From: Lentibacter algarum
GTDB taxonomy: Bacteria > Pseudomonadota > Alphaproteobacteria > Rhodobacterales > Rhodobacteraceae
Length of the DNA stretch: 64,000 nucleotides
NCBI RefSeq assembly: GCF_040580765.1
Contig: NZ_CP158687.1
Location: forward strand, 1,612,001-1,676,000
Direction: 5' to 3'
Shown: positions 44,247-55,900 of the stretch, piece by piece
Position numbering within the stretch: position 1 is the stretch's first letter
How the letters are laid out: each line of letters opens with the position of its first letter
Position numbers and translations under genes: made by a program
Notes under the pieces: generated by a model
Seen by the model: only the letters and a program-made list of their open reading frames with translations
Told to the model about the DNA's origin: nothing
The model's database searches: none

Positions 44247-47105
44247 TCATTCTGCCGCAGTGCGCTTTGGATTGAGCATATCTTTTAGGTAGTGCCCCGT
44301 GTGACTGCGCGGCTCTCGTACAACGTCTTCGGGCGTTCCGACGGCGACGATCTCGCCACCGCCATCGCCGCCCTCAGGGCCAATGTCGATGATCCAGTCT
44401 GCTGTTTTGACCACATCAAGGTTGTGCTCGATCACGATCACAGTGTTGCCGCCCTCGACCAGCTCTTGCAGCACCTCAAGAAGCTTGCGCACATCTTCAA
44501 AATGCAGGCCTGTTGTCGGCTCATCCAAGATATAGAGCGTGCGGCCAGTGGAGCGCTTGGCCAGCTCTTTGGAGAGCTTGACACGCTGCGCCTCCCCGCC
44601 TGAGAGCGTTGTGGCCTGCTGGCCGACCTTGATATATCCAAGGCCCACGCGCATCAGCGCATCCATTTTCTCGCGGATCGACGGCACGGCCTTGAAGAAC
44701 TCCTGCGCTTCTTCGACATTCATATCGAGCACATCGGCGATGGACTTGCCTTTGAACTTCACTTCAAGCGTCTCGCGGTTGTAGCGCGCGCCTTTGCAGG
44801 TTTCGCATTCGACATAGACGTCTGGAAGGAAGTGCATCTCGATCTTGATGACACCGTCGCCTTGGCAGGCCTCGCAGCGCCCACCCTTGACGTTGAAGCT
44901 GAAGCGCCCCGGCTTGTAGCCACGGGTTTTGGCTTCGGGGAGGCCTGCGAACCAGTCCCGAATGGGCGTGAAGGCGCCCGTGTAGGTGGCAGGGTTTGAG
45001 CGCGGCGTGCGGCCGATGGGGCGCTGGTCGATGTCGATGACCTTGTCGAGATACTCAAGGCCCTTGATGGTTTCGCAAGGTGCGGGCGTCTGGCGCGCAC
45101 CATTGAGGCGCATCGAGGCGGTTTTGAAAAGCGTCTCGATTGTCAGGGTCGATTTGCCGCCGCCCGAAACCCCTGTAACGCAGACGAACTTGGCAAGCGG
45201 GAACTCGGCGGTAACGTTCTTGAGGTTGTTGCCAGTGGCTTTTACGACCTTGATTTTCTTGCCGTTGCCTTTGCGCCGCTCTGCTGGAATGGCGATCTCG
45301 CGTGCGCCGCTCAGATACTGGCCCGTGAGGCTGGCGGGGTCGTTTGTGACATGTTCGGGGGTGCCGTGGCTGACCACTTGGCCGCCATGGACGCCTGCGC
45401 CTGGGCCAATGTCAAAGACATAGTCAGCCTCGCGGATGGCCTCTTCGTCGTGTTCGACAACGATCACGGTGTTGCCCGCGTCGCGGAGGTTTTTGAGGGT
45501 GGTCAGAAGGCGGCCGTTGTCGCGCTGGTGGAGGCCGATGCTTGGCTCATCAAGCACATAGAGCACGCCTTGCAGGCCAGAACCGATCTGGCTCGCGAGG
45601 CGGATGCGCTGGCTTTCGCCGCCTGACAAGGTGCCCGAATTTCGGCTCAGTGACAGGTATTCAAGGCCGACGTTGTTCAGAAAGCCGAGGCGCTCGCCGA
45701 TTTCCTTGAGGATCGCGCGGGCGATTTCATTTTTCTGGTTGCTGAGGCTGGCGGGCACGGAGTTAACCCAGTCGAGCGCCTCACGGATGGACTTCTGGAC
45801 CACCTGCCCTGCATGCTCGCCCGCAATTTTCACCGCGAGGGCCTCTTCGCGCAGGCGGTAGCCGCTGCACGCGCCACAGGGGCGGTTGTTTTGGTAGCGT
45901 TCGAATTCTTCGCGAATCCAGTTGCTGTCGGTCTCGCGGTAGCGACGCTCCATGTTGGGAATGACGCCTTCGAACACGCGGCTGACCTGATAGACGCGTC
46001 CGCCCTCGTCATAGCGGAAGGGAATTTCCTCTTCGCCCGAGCCATAGAGAAACACCTGCTGCACATGGGCAGGGAGATCTTTCCACTTGGTGTTTTTGTC
46101 AAACTCGTAATGTTTGGCAATCGCCTCGATGGTTTGGAGAAAATAGGGAGACTTGCCCTTGCGCCATGGCGCGAGCGCACCATCATAGATTTTGAGAGTG
46201 CTGTCAGGGACAACGAGGTTTTCGTCAAAGAAAAGCTCAACGCCGAGACCGTCGCAGTCTGGGCATGCGCCGAAGGGCGCGTTGAAAGAGAACAAACGCG
46301 GCTCGATCTCGGGGATGGTGAAGCCTGAAACGGGGCAAGCGAACTTCTCCGAAAAAGTGTGGCGCTCTGGCTCGCCCTCGCTGGGGGCTGTCTCAAGGAT
46401 CGCGATGCCATCGGCGAGGTCGAGCGCTGTGCGCAGGCTATCCGCGAGGCGTGTTTCCATGCCTTCGCGGATCACAATCCGATCTACCACAACGTCGATG
46501 TCATGGCGGAATTTCTTGTCAAGCGTGGGCGGCTCGTCGAGCTCATAGAATTCACCGTCAACTTTCACGCGCTGAAAGCCCTGTTTGCGCAGCTCAAGAA
46601 ACTCTTTCTTATACTCCCCTTTGCGGTCACGAATGATTGGGGCGAGTAGATAGCCGCGCGTGCCCTCTTCCATCGCCATGATCCGATCAACCATATCCTG
46701 TACTTGCTGCGCCTCGATGGGCAGGCCCGTCGCAGGAGAGTACGGCGTGCCTGCGCGCGCAAAGAGAAGACGCAGGTAATCATAAATCTCGGTAACAGTG
46801 CCCACGGTAGAGCGCGGGTTTTTGCTTGTGGTTTTCTGCTCAATGGAAATGGCGGGGCTAAGGCCGCTGATGTGGTCGACATCGGGCTTTTCCATCATGT
46901 CAAGGAACTGGCGCGCATAGGCCGAAAGGCTCTCAACATAGCGGCGTTGGCCTTCGGCGTAGATCGTATCGAAGGCGAGCGAGGATTTGCCAGAGCCAGA
47001 CAGCCCTGTGATCACCACGAGCTGATCCCGCGGGATATCAACATCAATCGACTTGAGATTGTGCTCGCGCGCGCCGCGCACTTCGATGTACTTGAGTTCG
47101 GCCAT
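44247..47105 (-). CDS. uvrA: excinuclease ABC subunit A
   Basis: A 952-residue DNA damage sensor of nucleotide excision repair. Two ABC ATPase modules are seen: Walker [15 protein letters not shown] near the N-terminus and [14 protein letters not shown] in the second half, with signatures LSGGESQRI and [11 protein letters not shown], and two zinc modules (CPVSGF/CPDC and CEACQG/CETCKG). It works with UvrB and UvrC, which are not here. An SOS box of the alphaproteobacterial type lies 83 bp upstream. The start at 47105 opens the conserved [10 protein letters not shown]. Confidence 0.97.
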   Translation of the reverse strand: MAELKYIEVRGAREHNLKSIDVDIPRDQLVVITGLSGSGKSSLAFDTIYAEGQRRYVESLSAYARQFLDMMEKPDVDHISGLSPAISIEQKTTSKNPRSTVGTVTEIYDYLRLLFARAGTPYSPATGLPIEAQQVQDMVDRIMAMEEGTRGYLLAPIIRDRKGEYKKEFLELRKQGFQRVKVDGEFYELDEPPTLDKKFRHDIDVVVDRIVIREGMETRLADSLRTALDLADGIAILETAPSEGEPERHTFSEKFACPVSGFTIPEIEPRLFSFNAPFGACPDCDGLGVELFFDENLVVPDSTLKIYDGALAPWRKGKSPYFLQTIEAIAKHYEFDKNTKWKDLPAHVQQVFLYGSGEEEIPFRYDEGGRVYQVSRVFEGVIPNMERRYRETDSNWIREEFERYQNNRPCGACSGYRLREEALAVKIAGEHAGQVVQKSIREALDWVNSVPASLSNQKNEIARAILKEIGERLGFLNNVGLEYLSLSRNSGTLSGGESQRIRLASQIGSGLQGVLYVLDEPSIGLHQRDNGRLLTTLKNLRDAGNTVIVVEHDEEAIREADYVFDIGPGAGVHGGQVVSHGTPEHVTNDPASLTGQYLSGAREIAIPAERRKGNGKKIKVVKATGNNLKNVTAEFPLAKFVCVTGVSGGGKSTLTIETLFKTASMRLNGARQTPAPCETIKGLEYLDKVIDIDQRPIGRTPRSNPATYTGAFTPIRDWFAGLPEAKTRGYKPGRFSFNVKGGRCEACQGDGVIKIEMHFLPDVYVECETCKGARYNRETLEVKFKGKSIADVLDMNVEEAQEFFKAVPSIREKMDALMRVGLGYIKVGQQATTLSGGEAQRVKLSKELAKRSTGRTLYILDEPTTGLHFEDVRKLLEVLQELVEGGNTVIVIEHNLDVVKTADWIIDIGPEGGDGGGEIVAVGTPEDVVREPRSHTGHYLKDMLNPKRTAAE

Positions 47106-47187
47106 GCTTGCCCCTGCCTTCTTTAAACCAGATGGTTTCTCGGCTCAGGTGTAGTTAACTTCCGTGTAACTTCCAACAGCAAAATGA

Positions 47188-47202
47188 GAACATTGCAGGA
47201 AC
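47188..47202. promoter_or_regulatory. LexA (SOS) box of uvrA
   Basis: On the minus strand GTTC-CTGCAAT-GTTC, an exact match to GTTC-N7-GTTC, the direct-repeat LexA site of alphaproteobacteria such as Rhodobacter. It sits 83-97 bp before the uvrA start, where a promoter is expected. Confidence 0.82.
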
Positions 47203-47355
47203 ACGCTGCAAGGCAGGCATAGGTTCTACGACTGTTTTTATCAAACCGATGAAATCTCGTGCAAAGCAGCGTCTTTTTTTACATTCCATTATTTGAATTT
47301 ATGTGTCACCTTTGCGTCAAGACACGCCCGCCCTGCCCGTTTTCTGGAGACTGAT

Positions 47356-47709
47356 ATGTTTGCCTTTTTGAAAGCCTTGAAACGCAGCGATGCCAAGCCC
47401 TTCTTGGCGCGGATTGCAGCGGGAGACATGATCTTGATTGATCTGCGTGAGGAAAACGAGCTGGCCGCAACAGGCTCTGCGCAAGGTGCGTTACATCTCC
47501 CCTTGGGACGACTGGCACAGGCCGCTGACCCAGCGAACCGAGCACGCCACAAAGCGCTTAGCGTTGAAAGGCCGGTAGCGCTCTATTGTGCCAGTGGTGC
47601 TCGATCGGCCCAAGGCGTTATGACCCTGCGCAGGCTTGGCTATACTGAGGTGCACAACTTGGGAGGCCTCAGCCACTGGCAGGCCGCGGGCGGCGCAATT
47701 CAGCGTTAA
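47356..47709 (+). CDS. rhodanese-like sulfurtransferase
   Basis: A 117-residue single-domain rhodanese. The active-site loop CASGARS with Cys78 and the final LGYTEVHNLGGLSHWQAAG are typical. It should carry persulfide sulfur or act as a small thiol relay in the cytoplasm. The ATG at 47356 has TGGAG eight bases upstream; the longer frame from 47293 does not. It converges on the methyltransferase gene with five bases between the stops. Confidence 0.85.
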   Translation: MFAFLKALKRSDAKPFLARIAAGDMILIDLREENELAATGSAQGALHLPLGRLAQAADPANRARHKALSVERPVALYCASGARSAQGVMTLRRLGYTEVHNLGGLSHWQAAGGAIQR

Positions 47710-47714
47710 GCTGC

Positions 47715-48275
47715 CTAAGTCTTTTGGGCCAAGGCCCAAGCACAGATCGGAAAATTGGGATCATTGGTGAGATCGTCTGTTTCGGGGTCGTAAACGGGCG
47801 GCCAGTCTGGCTCAAGGTTGCGCGCGGCAGCGGCGCGGTTGCCCCACTCTTCGGATTTGATGCGCGCTTCTGCAAAGCCAGCCTCTATCAGCAGGTTTTT
47901 GAGGCCACGTGCAGACCAGCGAGAGCAATCATTGGGGGCCGCGTGATAGGGGAGAAAAAACGGGACAGCTATCCAGAGATAGCCACCGTCCCGCAGCATG
48001 TCATAGACATGACAGAGCGCGGTAAAGGGACGATCAAGGTGCTCCCATACCTGATTGGCGAGGATCATATCAAACTGGCGCATCTTGCCTTGGGCGTCTT
48101 TATAAGGACCAAGGCAGATGTCGTGCTCAGGATATTTGAAGCGCTCATAACTTTTGGCCTCAAACCGCTGGCCCCATTTGCCAGAGATTTCAGCGAGTTC
48201 CATCTTTTCAAGGGGCAGCTCTTTAAACCACGCAGAAGAAGACTTGTTCATCATCACGCGATTCAAAGAAACCAT
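47715..48275 (-). CDS. class I SAM-dependent methyltransferase
   Basis: A 186-residue short methyltransferase. KMELAEISGKWG resembles a degenerate SAM-binding motif I, and FDMILANQVWEHLDRPFTAL then LRDGGYLWIAVPF are motifs II and III, as in the Methyltransf_11 family. The substrate is unknown. The ATG at 48275 has AAGG eight bases upstream and is chosen over a GTG at 48284. It begins 11 bp after lpdA on the same strand, so it is probably co-transcribed with it. Confidence 0.72.
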   Translation of the reverse strand: MVSLNRVMMNKSSSAWFKELPLEKMELAEISGKWGQRFEAKSYERFKYPEHDICLGPYKDAQGKMRQFDMILANQVWEHLDRPFTALCHVYDMLRDGGYLWIAVPFFLPYHAAPNDCSRWSARGLKNLLIEAGFAEARIKSEEWGNRAAAARNLEPDWPPVYDPETDDLTNDPNFPICAWALAQKT

Positions 48276-48286
48276 TGTACACACCT

Positions 48287-49681
48287 TTAAAAATGAATGG
48301 CGCGCCCATACGCATCTAGCACGCTTTCGTGCATCATTTCAGAAAGGGTCGGATGTGGGAAGACCGTTTGCATGAGGTCTTCTTCTGTTGTTTCAAGCTG
48401 ACGACCAACGACATAGCCTTGGATCAGCTCAGTCACTTCTGCGCCGACCATATGCGCGCCGAGAAGCTCGCCTGTTTTGGCATCAAACACCGTTTTGACC
48501 ATGCCTTCAGGTTCGCCCAGAGCGATCGCCTTACCATTGCCTACGAAGGGGAAGCGGCCCACTTTGACATCATAGCCAAGCTCTTTGGCTTTGGCCTCTG
48601 TATAGCCAACGGAGGCAACCTGCGGGTGGCAATAGGTGCAGCCTGCGATGCTTTCGGGGCGTACGGCGTGGGGCTTCTGCCCTGCGATCATTTCGGCAAC
48701 CATGACGCCCTCGTGGGAGGCTTTGTGCGCAAGCCAAGGCGCACCTGCGATATCGCCGATGGCGTAGAGGCCTTCGACACCCGTGCGGCAATATTCATCG
48801 ACGACAACATGCGTGCGATCGATCTGCACGCCGAGCGCCTCTAAGCCGAGGCCTTCAACGTTGCCGACGATACCGACAGCGGAAATAACAGTGTCAAACT
48901 CTTGGGTTTCGACTTTGCCACCCGTCTCAATGTGAGCTGTGACTTTTCCTTTGGCGCGGTCGAGCTTTTTGACCATGGCTTTTTCCATGATCTTCATGCC
49001 TTGCTTGACGAACTGCTTCTTGGCGAAGGCACTGATTTCAGCGTCTTCTACGGGAAGGACACGGTCCATCACTTCGACAACCGTCGTGTCGGCGCCGAGC
49101 GTGTTATAAAAGCTTGCAAACTCGATGCCGATCGCGCCAGAGCCGATAACAAGGAGCTTTTTGGGCATGCGCGGCGGTGTGAGCGCGTGCTTGTAAGTCC
49201 AGACCAAATCACCATCAGCCTCAAGGCCAGGCAGCTCGCGGGCACGCGCGCCTGTGGCAAGTACGATGTGCTTGGCTGTCAGTTCCTCGGCGCCCTTCTC
49301 GGTTTTGACGCTCACCTTGCCTTTTGCGGTCACGGTGGCTTCGCCCATGACAGTCGTGATCTTGTTCTTTTTCATCAGGTGGGAAATGCCACCCGAGAGC
49401 TGGCTCGCAACGCCGCGAGAGCGTTTGACCACAGCCTCAAGATCATAGTTGATGTTGTCAGCGGAGAGCCCGAACTCTTTGGCACGGTGCATCAGGTGAA
49501 AGACCTCGGAGGAGCGCAGCATCGCCTTTGTCGGGATGCAGCCCCAGTTGAGGCAGATACCGCCCATGTGCTCACGCTCGACGATCGCTACGTTGAGGCC
49601 AAGCTGCGCGCCGCGGATAGCGGCCACATAGCCGCCCGGGCCTGCGCCGACCACGATCATATCAAAGGATTTAGCTGCCAT
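48287..49681 (-). CDS. lpdA: dihydrolipoyl dehydrogenase
   Basis: A 464-residue FAD flavoprotein, the E3 component of 2-oxoacid dehydrogenase complexes and the glycine cleavage system. GAGPGGYVAA is the FAD motif, GGICLNWGCIPTKAML the redox disulfide, IGSGAIGIEFASFY the NAD motif, and HPTLSEMMHE carries the His-Glu pair of the dimer interface. ATG 49681 with GGAG upstream is preferred to the frame start at 49702. No E1 or E2 genes are adjacent, so it may be the shared E3. Confidence 0.94.
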   Translation of the reverse strand: MAAKSFDMIVVGAGPGGYVAAIRGAQLGLNVAIVEREHMGGICLNWGCIPTKAMLRSSEVFHLMHRAKEFGLSADNINYDLEAVVKRSRGVASQLSGGISHLMKKNKITTVMGEATVTAKGKVSVKTEKGAEELTAKHIVLATGARARELPGLEADGDLVWTYKHALTPPRMPKKLLVIGSGAIGIEFASFYNTLGADTTVVEVMDRVLPVEDAEISAFAKKQFVKQGMKIMEKAMVKKLDRAKGKVTAHIETGGKVETQEFDTVISAVGIVGNVEGLGLEALGVQIDRTHVVVDEYCRTGVEGLYAIGDIAGAPWLAHKASHEGVMVAEMIAGQKPHAVRPESIAGCTYCHPQVASVGYTEAKAKELGYDVKVGRFPFVGNGKAIALGEPEGMVKTVFDAKTGELLGAHMVGAEVTELIQGYVVGRQLETTEEDLMQTVFPHPTLSEMMHESVLDAYGRAIHF

Positions 49682-49837
49682 GTCTGTCTCCGGTCTGGTC
49701 ACGGGAATCGCGTACTCACGACTGCACCAAAAATATTAGTTTGACGTTAAACTAATTTTCTTTTCAGGGCAATCACTCACGCGAATGCTGCCGCGAAATG
49801 CCACGCCATATCGAGTAACCTCTTGGAACAGAAGCGT

Positions 49838-50422
49838 TTAAGCGGCTTCCAGCTGTCTCACGGTCGCACCATATCCGCCATTCGCCATATAGATGGCTTC
49901 GTGACTGGTGGTTGCGCGCCCCAAAGCCTCATTGCGATAGGGGAAGCGACCGAACTCACGAATGACCTCGCGGTGAGCGCGTGCGTGGAGCAGGTTTGCA
50001 GCGCCCGTTTCGGGCATGCGCTCCATCATAAGACGAATGCAGCGGTCCTGATCGGACAGGCTTTCGGAGTGCATCAGTGGCAAATAGAAGAACTGGCGTT
50101 GCGGCTCTTCGGCCTTCAAATCCCAGCCCTTGGTAATCGCGCATTTGGCGGCACAGAGCGATTTCTTGTCTGTTGCAAAAGACTGCCCCGCGCCGCGGAA
50201 CATATTGCGTGGAAACTGATCAAGCAGGATCACATAGGCCATGGCGCCTTCGGCGTTCTGGAGCCAGTCGCTCAGGCCACCCTCTGCGCCCAGCTCCCAT
50301 GTGCTCAAAAAGCGGGTGCGGATCGTTTCATCAAGCGCGTCGGTGCTGTTATACCAGCCCTCCGGCCCTACCTCGTCTAGCCAAAAGGCCAGAACCTCGG
50401 CTGGTGTTACCTGTTCGCTCAT
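49838..50422 (-). CDS. DUF924 family protein
   Basis: A 194-residue helical cytoplasmic protein of DUF924. The segments VLAFWLDEVGPEGWY, LLDQFPRNMFRGAGQSFATD and FFYLPLMHSESLSDQD are the family signatures; the fold is TPR-like. Its role is unknown. GAGGAG lies seven bases before the ATG. It stands alone between lpdA and an MFS gene of the same orientation. Confidence 0.87.
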   Translation of the reverse strand: MSEQVTPAEVLAFWLDEVGPEGWYNSTDALDETIRTRFLSTWELGAEGGLSDWLQNAEGAMAYVILLDQFPRNMFRGAGQSFATDKKSLCAAKCAITKGWDLKAEEPQRQFFYLPLMHSESLSDQDRCIRLMMERMPETGAANLLHARAHREVIREFGRFPYRNEALGRATTSHEAIYMANGGYGATVRQLEAA

Positions 50423-50514
50423 GGGTTCAACTCCTCACCTTTTGGACCCTATCCAGTGAGGTTAGCCGCAATTATTTCAAATGAAAGTAAAGTTTTGCGA
50501 CAAAATTAACATTT

Positions 50515-51771
50515 TTATGACGCTTCGGAACTTTCGTCTTCTTCGGCCCCCGCTTCAAGAGCGTATTCAACGGCAAGTGCGGAGGAGGACATCGAGACCG
50601 GAGCGTAGCTGCTGCTGGTCTCTTCGCTGGCGGGCGAGGCGCGCTGCGTCATGCGATAGGCGGCATAAAGCGTGAGCATGACAAGCAGGGTCGCAATCAG
50701 CAGGAAATAGGCCCCTGCCCCAAAGGTGCTCATGAGCCAACCTGTTATAATCGGACCAGAAATTGCGCCAAGCCCGTTGATAAACACAAGGCCGCCCGAG
50801 ACAGAAGCCATATCCTCAAGCTCAATAAAGTCATTGGTGTAGGCCACAAGCAGAGAATAGAGCGGATTGGACAAGCCACCAATGAGAAAGGCAGAGACAA
50901 GCAGTAACGTATACTGCCCGCCCGAGGCCATGCCGATAAAGGCGCCAACAGCGCAGACAGCGGCAACAATCATGATCAATTGGCGGCGGTCCATGCGGTC
51001 TGAGAGCCAGCCAAGCGGATACTGGATCAGTGTCGCGCCGATGTAAAACATCGACACGAAAAGCGATATTTGCCCAAGGGTGAGGCCAACTTGTGTGCCG
51101 TAAACAGCGCTCATGCCGAACTGGGCGGCGAACACTCCACCAAGTAGGAACATACCGACACAACCGAGTGGTGAAATCTCCATAATCTCGCGCAGGGTCT
51201 TGGGCTTGGTCGCTTCAAAAGCAGGTGTTGGGCTGACCGACAAGAGAATGGGCGCAAAAGACACCGAAACCAGCACCGAGATAATAACGAAGAGAACATA
51301 TCCCCCCGGATCGGCTACCAAAAGCAGCGCTTGGGCAATAATGATCCCGAGCATCTGCATGATCATATAGAGCGAGAGCGCTTTGCCTCGGTTCTGGTTG
51401 TCTGCGGAGTTGTTCAGCCAGCTTTCGGCTGTGACATAAACGCCAGAAAAGCAAAAGCCGATGATCACGCGCATTAACGTCCAAGCCCAAGGGTCTGTCC
51501 ATGTCGGATAAAGGATTAGCACGGCGGAGATAAACGAACCTAGCGCCGCGAAGACGCGGACATGGCCGACACGGCGGATCATTGTGGGCGTCATGCGCGA
51601 GCCACCGAGGAAGCCGACAAAGTAAGCCGACATGACGATGGACATGGCAAAAGGAGAAAAGCCCTCAATATCGCCACGCACGCCAAGCAACGTACCTTGC
51701 AGGCCGTTGCCAACCATCAGGAGCATCATTCCGAGCATGAGTGCCCATGACGACGAGAGAACTTGTAACAT
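50515..51771 (-). CDS. MFS transporter
   Basis: A 418-residue major facilitator with about twelve hydrophobic segments. AYFVGFLGGSRMTPTMIRRVGH carries a loosely kept motif A, and QYPLGWLSDRMDRRQL its second-half counterpart. The C-terminal 45 residues are polar, Ser/Glu-rich and cytoplasmic. The layout resembles the YcaD-like group of uncharacterised transporters; the substrate is unknown. CAAAAGGAAAAGC precedes the ATG. Confidence 0.82.
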   Translation of the reverse strand: MLQVLSSSWALMLGMMLLMVGNGLQGTLLGVRGDIEGFSPFAMSIVMSAYFVGFLGGSRMTPTMIRRVGHVRVFAALGSFISAVLILYPTWTDPWAWTLMRVIIGFCFSGVYVTAESWLNNSADNQNRGKALSLYMIMQMLGIIIAQALLLVADPGGYVLFVIISVLVSVSFAPILLSVSPTPAFEATKPKTLREIMEISPLGCVGMFLLGGVFAAQFGMSAVYGTQVGLTLGQISLFVSMFYIGATLIQYPLGWLSDRMDRRQLIMIVAAVCAVGAFIGMASGGQYTLLLVSAFLIGGLSNPLYSLLVAYTNDFIELEDMASVSGGLVFINGLGAISGPIITGWLMSTFGAGAYFLLIATLLVMLTLYAAYRMTQRASPASEETSSSYAPVSMSSSALAVEYALEAGAEEDESSEAS

Positions 51772-51857
51772 TGCTTTTCCTTTTGCCCTTGGCCGTGCGT
51801 GGACCTCTAAGCGCCTTATGTCGGGATCAAAAGCGACATTTCCCGTCTGTTTTAGTC

Positions 51858-52919
51858 TTAAGGCAAAAGAAGCGAGGAATCGCCGTATGAAAAGAAGCGA
51901 TACTGGGTGTCTATCGCATGTTTGTAAATTTCCATGACACGTTCCTGCCCCATGAGCGCAGAAATCAACATCATCAAGGTGGATTTTGGCAGATGAAAGT
52001 TTGTCATCAGGCCATCAGCCACTTTAAATTCAAAACCCGGGTAAATGAAGATATCGGTTTCGCCCTGCCACGGCGCGATCTGACCTGTGGGCTTTGCGGC
52101 GCTCTCAATGAGCCTGAGGGCTGTTGTTCCCACAGGAATTACGCGTCCACCTGCCGCTTTGGTGGCGGCAATCTCGGCAGCCGCCTCTGGTGTGACCTCG
52201 CCCCATTCTGCGTGCATTTTATGAGTTGTGACGTCTTCGACCTTCACGGGCAGGAACGTACCTGCACCGACATGTAGCGTCACATAACTGAAGGCGACAC
52301 CTGCGGCGGCCAGGGCGGCGAGCAACGCTTCGTCAAAGTGCAGCGAGGCAGTCGGGGCAGCGACGGCCCCTGTCTGGCGCGCAAAAACTGTCTGGTAGTC
52401 GGTTTTGTCTTGCTCATCGGCCGCGCGTTTGGCGGCGATATACGGCGGAAGCGGCATGGCACCTGCTTCGTTGAGCGCAGCTTCGAAAGCGTCACCTTCA
52501 AGATTGAACGCGAGCTCTGCTTGACCATCGCTGCGGCTGACGAGCGTGGCGCGCAGGCCTGCGGCAAAGGCGATTTCTTCACCATCGCGGATTTTGCGCA
52601 GAGGTTTGATGAGCGCGGACCAGCCGCCGCTGGCCGTCGGGCTGAGAAGCGTGACTTCCATGCTGGATTGGGTCAGCCCTGTTTCTCCCAAGCGCTCGCG
52701 CGTGCCAAAGAGACGAGCGGGAATGACTTTTGTATCGTTGATCACGAGCCTGTCGCCTGCGCCGAGCCAGCGGGTGAGATCAATCACGCTGGCATCCTTG
52801 ATCGGCGCGCCAAGGCTTGCTCCCTGCGCAACCAAGAGGCGTGCAGAGGAGCGCGGGCGCGCAGGGCGCGTTGCAATCAGGGCTTCGGGCAGATCGAAGT
52901 CAAAGTCGGAAAGTTTCAT
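51858..52919 (-). CDS. queA: tRNA S-adenosylmethionine ribosyltransferase-isomerase
   Basis: A 353-residue QueA that moves the ribosyl part of SAM onto 7-aminomethyl-deazaguanine in tRNA, forming epoxyqueuosine. [63 protein letters not shown] and [16 protein letters not shown] are the family blocks. The ribosome site is weak. It starts seven bases after the AsmA-like gene, with which it probably shares a transcript. Confidence 0.95.
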   Translation of the reverse strand: MKLSDFDFDLPEALIATRPARPRSSARLLVAQGASLGAPIKDASVIDLTRWLGAGDRLVINDTKVIPARLFGTRERLGETGLTQSSMEVTLLSPTASGGWSALIKPLRKIRDGEEIAFAAGLRATLVSRSDGQAELAFNLEGDAFEAALNEAGAMPLPPYIAAKRAADEQDKTDYQTVFARQTGAVAAPTASLHFDEALLAALAAAGVAFSYVTLHVGAGTFLPVKVEDVTTHKMHAEWGEVTPEAAAEIAATKAAGGRVIPVGTTALRLIESAAKPTGQIAPWQGETDIFIYPGFEFKVADGLMTNFHLPKSTLMMLISALMGQERVMEIYKHAIDTQYRFFSYGDSSLLLP

Positions 52920-52926
52920 AAGATTT

Positions 52927-55900
52927 TTATCGCTTTATCTCGGGCGGTGGGCGGCGGAATATCTCGCGGAACATGCCGGGCGTAAAGATCGAAAGCGGAT
53001 TGACCTGCACATTCGGGTCAGAGGATGTGCCGCGCAGATTATAATTAAAGCCAACAAGGCCTTCGCCTTTGCGGGTGAAAATAGCGCCGATGCCATTCAC
53101 AATGAAGAAGGGCGAGACAACACCTTGCATATCCATCGCGCCAGAGGCTAGATCGTAATAGCCATCCATCGAGATGCCCATGGATGTGCCTACGGCGCTG
53201 GCTTTGCTCACCACCACGCGGCGCGGGGTGAGCTGAAAGCTTGATTCAACCTCATTGAAAAGAATGCCCTGCCCGCCAAGTTGCTCGAGCAGTCCGACCA
53301 CGCTGGCGGCATTTAGAAGTTCGGCCATCGCCGGAGCATCTTTGAGGCGCACGCCTGTCATAGAGAGCACGCCGTTGTAGCTGCCCTTGGCGGACGCAGG
53401 CGCCATTGTGAGGTCAAACATGCCACCAGAGGCGTTTTTCAGAAGGCCTGCCGCCTTGAGCACCTGTCCGCCATCCTCAGAGCGCAGACGGAAGGCGCTA
53501 CGAGAGCCTTGAGGCACAACGCGCCCTTCGACGAGCGCTTGACCGTTTACGCTGCCTGAGAAATTGCCTTCAAAGCCTTTGGATGTGGAGAATTCACCAC
53601 GAAAGCTGCGCAAGGAGATTCCAGAGGAGATCACCAGCTCATCAAGGCGTGCGCCGATCGGGGGGCTGTCTGCCGCGCTCGCGCCGCCTGCGGAGCCGCC
53701 TGTTCCAAGGGTGGTTTGGCTCAGGTCCAGCCGTCCACCGCTGATCTCGATACGAGGGGCGCGGCCTTGGCCGCGGGCGACAATCTTAAGCGGAACATTG
53801 AGCCAGTTTCCGATGGTGACCCGCTCGAAGCTGGCATTCTGGAATGCACCCTCTTCAAGCACGACGCTTCCGCTGGCCTTGAGCCCTGACGCTTCAAGCC
53901 TGATAGCATCCACTTTCATATCCGCGCCAAGGCGACCAGAAACCTCGAGACGACCTTTACTATCTTGGCCGTGGCTCCAGCCGATTTGGGGGATGGCAAG
54001 ACCAAGCCCCGCGAGATTGGAAGAAAGCGAGAAGCTCGGCCCCTGCCCTTTGGGAAGCGTGAGGGCGATGTTGGCCATGCTTCGCCCAGAGACGCTGCCC
54101 GCTGGCAAGCCAAGACGGAAGGCACGGACGAACTCGGGCGATATCTCAATCGTACCGTCAACCGTGGCAGCTGCGGCATCCGCGCCGAGCGGTGCTTGAA
54201 AACGCCCCGAGACGGGAATGGTATCCAGCCGCCCTGCCCCTGAGATCAGAAGCTCTTTCGGGGTCACGCGGACATCAAGCTTGGGGCTGGCGAGCACACG
54301 GCCCGGGACAATGACCTCACTGCGCACATCTGCGAGCGACGCCGTAATGTCATAAGTGAGTGCGCCGGGCGGTGGGTTTTTCTGCATGGTCCAGCCGATG
54401 GAACCTGAAACTGCGGCACGCCCATCGGCGAGCGTGACAGGGAGATTTGTACTGCGTAGCGCATTGATCGGCTCTTGATTGATCAGGCTCAGAACGGCCG
54501 TAATCTGACCCTCTGCGCGCAGGTTTACCACAGCTTTTGCAGGTGCTGGGAGCGTACGCGGAATAATGAACTCTGTGCCTGTCACATTGAGCCGTCCGCC
54601 TTCTGGGGCGGTGACTGTCCCGCTGTTGGCGCGCGCGGCAAAACGTTTGCGCAGCAGGCTGGCCTGCCCTGACATGTTCTCGATCAAGGGCATATCAGGC
54701 AGAAAGCGGAGTTTGACACGCTCAAACCCGAAGGAGACAAGTGGCTCGGCCTTAACATCTGGCCCTGCGCGCAGGGCAAACTGAGCCTCGTTTATATGAC
54801 CTTCCAACACATTCGCTGAGACCCACTCGCGCGTCTTTTCGCCTGCCTTTTCGGGCCATACAGCCAGCACCTGCGCCAGATCCAGCGCCTCGGCGGCGGC
54901 CTGAACTTGATAGCTCCATCCTTTTTCGAGCGCTTCAAAGCTGCCTTCAATATGATACGCGGTTTCGCCATCCTTGAGGCCCAACTGACCCAATTCAACC
55001 CGAAACGGATCAAGACTGAGGCGCAGATCAGCAAAGCCGCTCTCAAAGGTTACAGGCTCTGGCAGCAGCTCGGACGGATTGGCCGAAATACCTGCAAGGC
55101 GCAACTGACCGATGAAAGCTTCGGGCCACCCACCTTCGTCCATGACAAGGCCAAGCTTGCCCTCGGCGCGCAGGGTGACCCATTCGCTTTGCAGGTTGAT
55201 CTCGTCAAAGAGGACCATATTGGTCACTGGGTCATAGGTCAGATAGGTGCGTGCAGAGCGGAACGGAATCGGCGTTGCTGCGTCATTGGGCTGGAGAGCG
55301 CCTTCTGCGATTTGCAATGTGGCACTGAGCGGGCCAAGTGCGCCCTCGCTGTTCATGGACAGCCGCAAGGCTCCAGAAATAGGTGCGCGAAGGGCCTCAA
55401 GCCACGACAGCGCTGCCGCTTGGGTGGCCAAATCACGGGCGGGAAAATCAGTCAAATTCAAGCCAACAAAGGCCTGATCTGCGCCTGCTTTGCGCTCAAA
55501 GCTAAGCTCCACTCCAGCCGCTGAGGCACCACCTGTGAGCAGTGCAAAATCAGCGCGCGCGCGCAATTCGCCCAATGTGTGTAAAAGTTCAAGTCGCCCG
55601 CCATCAACCGTCCAGTTGCGGCGGGCGCGCTCGTCTTCATAGCGCAGGGTCACGTCAAAGATGTCCAGCCGTTCAAAGAAAGCAAAGGCCTCGCGCGCGA
55701 GCAGGTCATCGACCTGCGCCATGATCTGGCCAAAGCCTGCGCCCTCCTCTCCGGCCCCGTCACTGGCTGTGTTGAGCTCTTCGCCAAAGCTGAGCCAAAA
55801 CGCCCCTTGTGTGTCTCGTCGCAGGCCAAGGCGCGTCCCCGAGAGGCGCAAGTCTGTTGGGCGGATCGCGCCCTCGACCAAAGGCTGCAGGGCGATCCCG

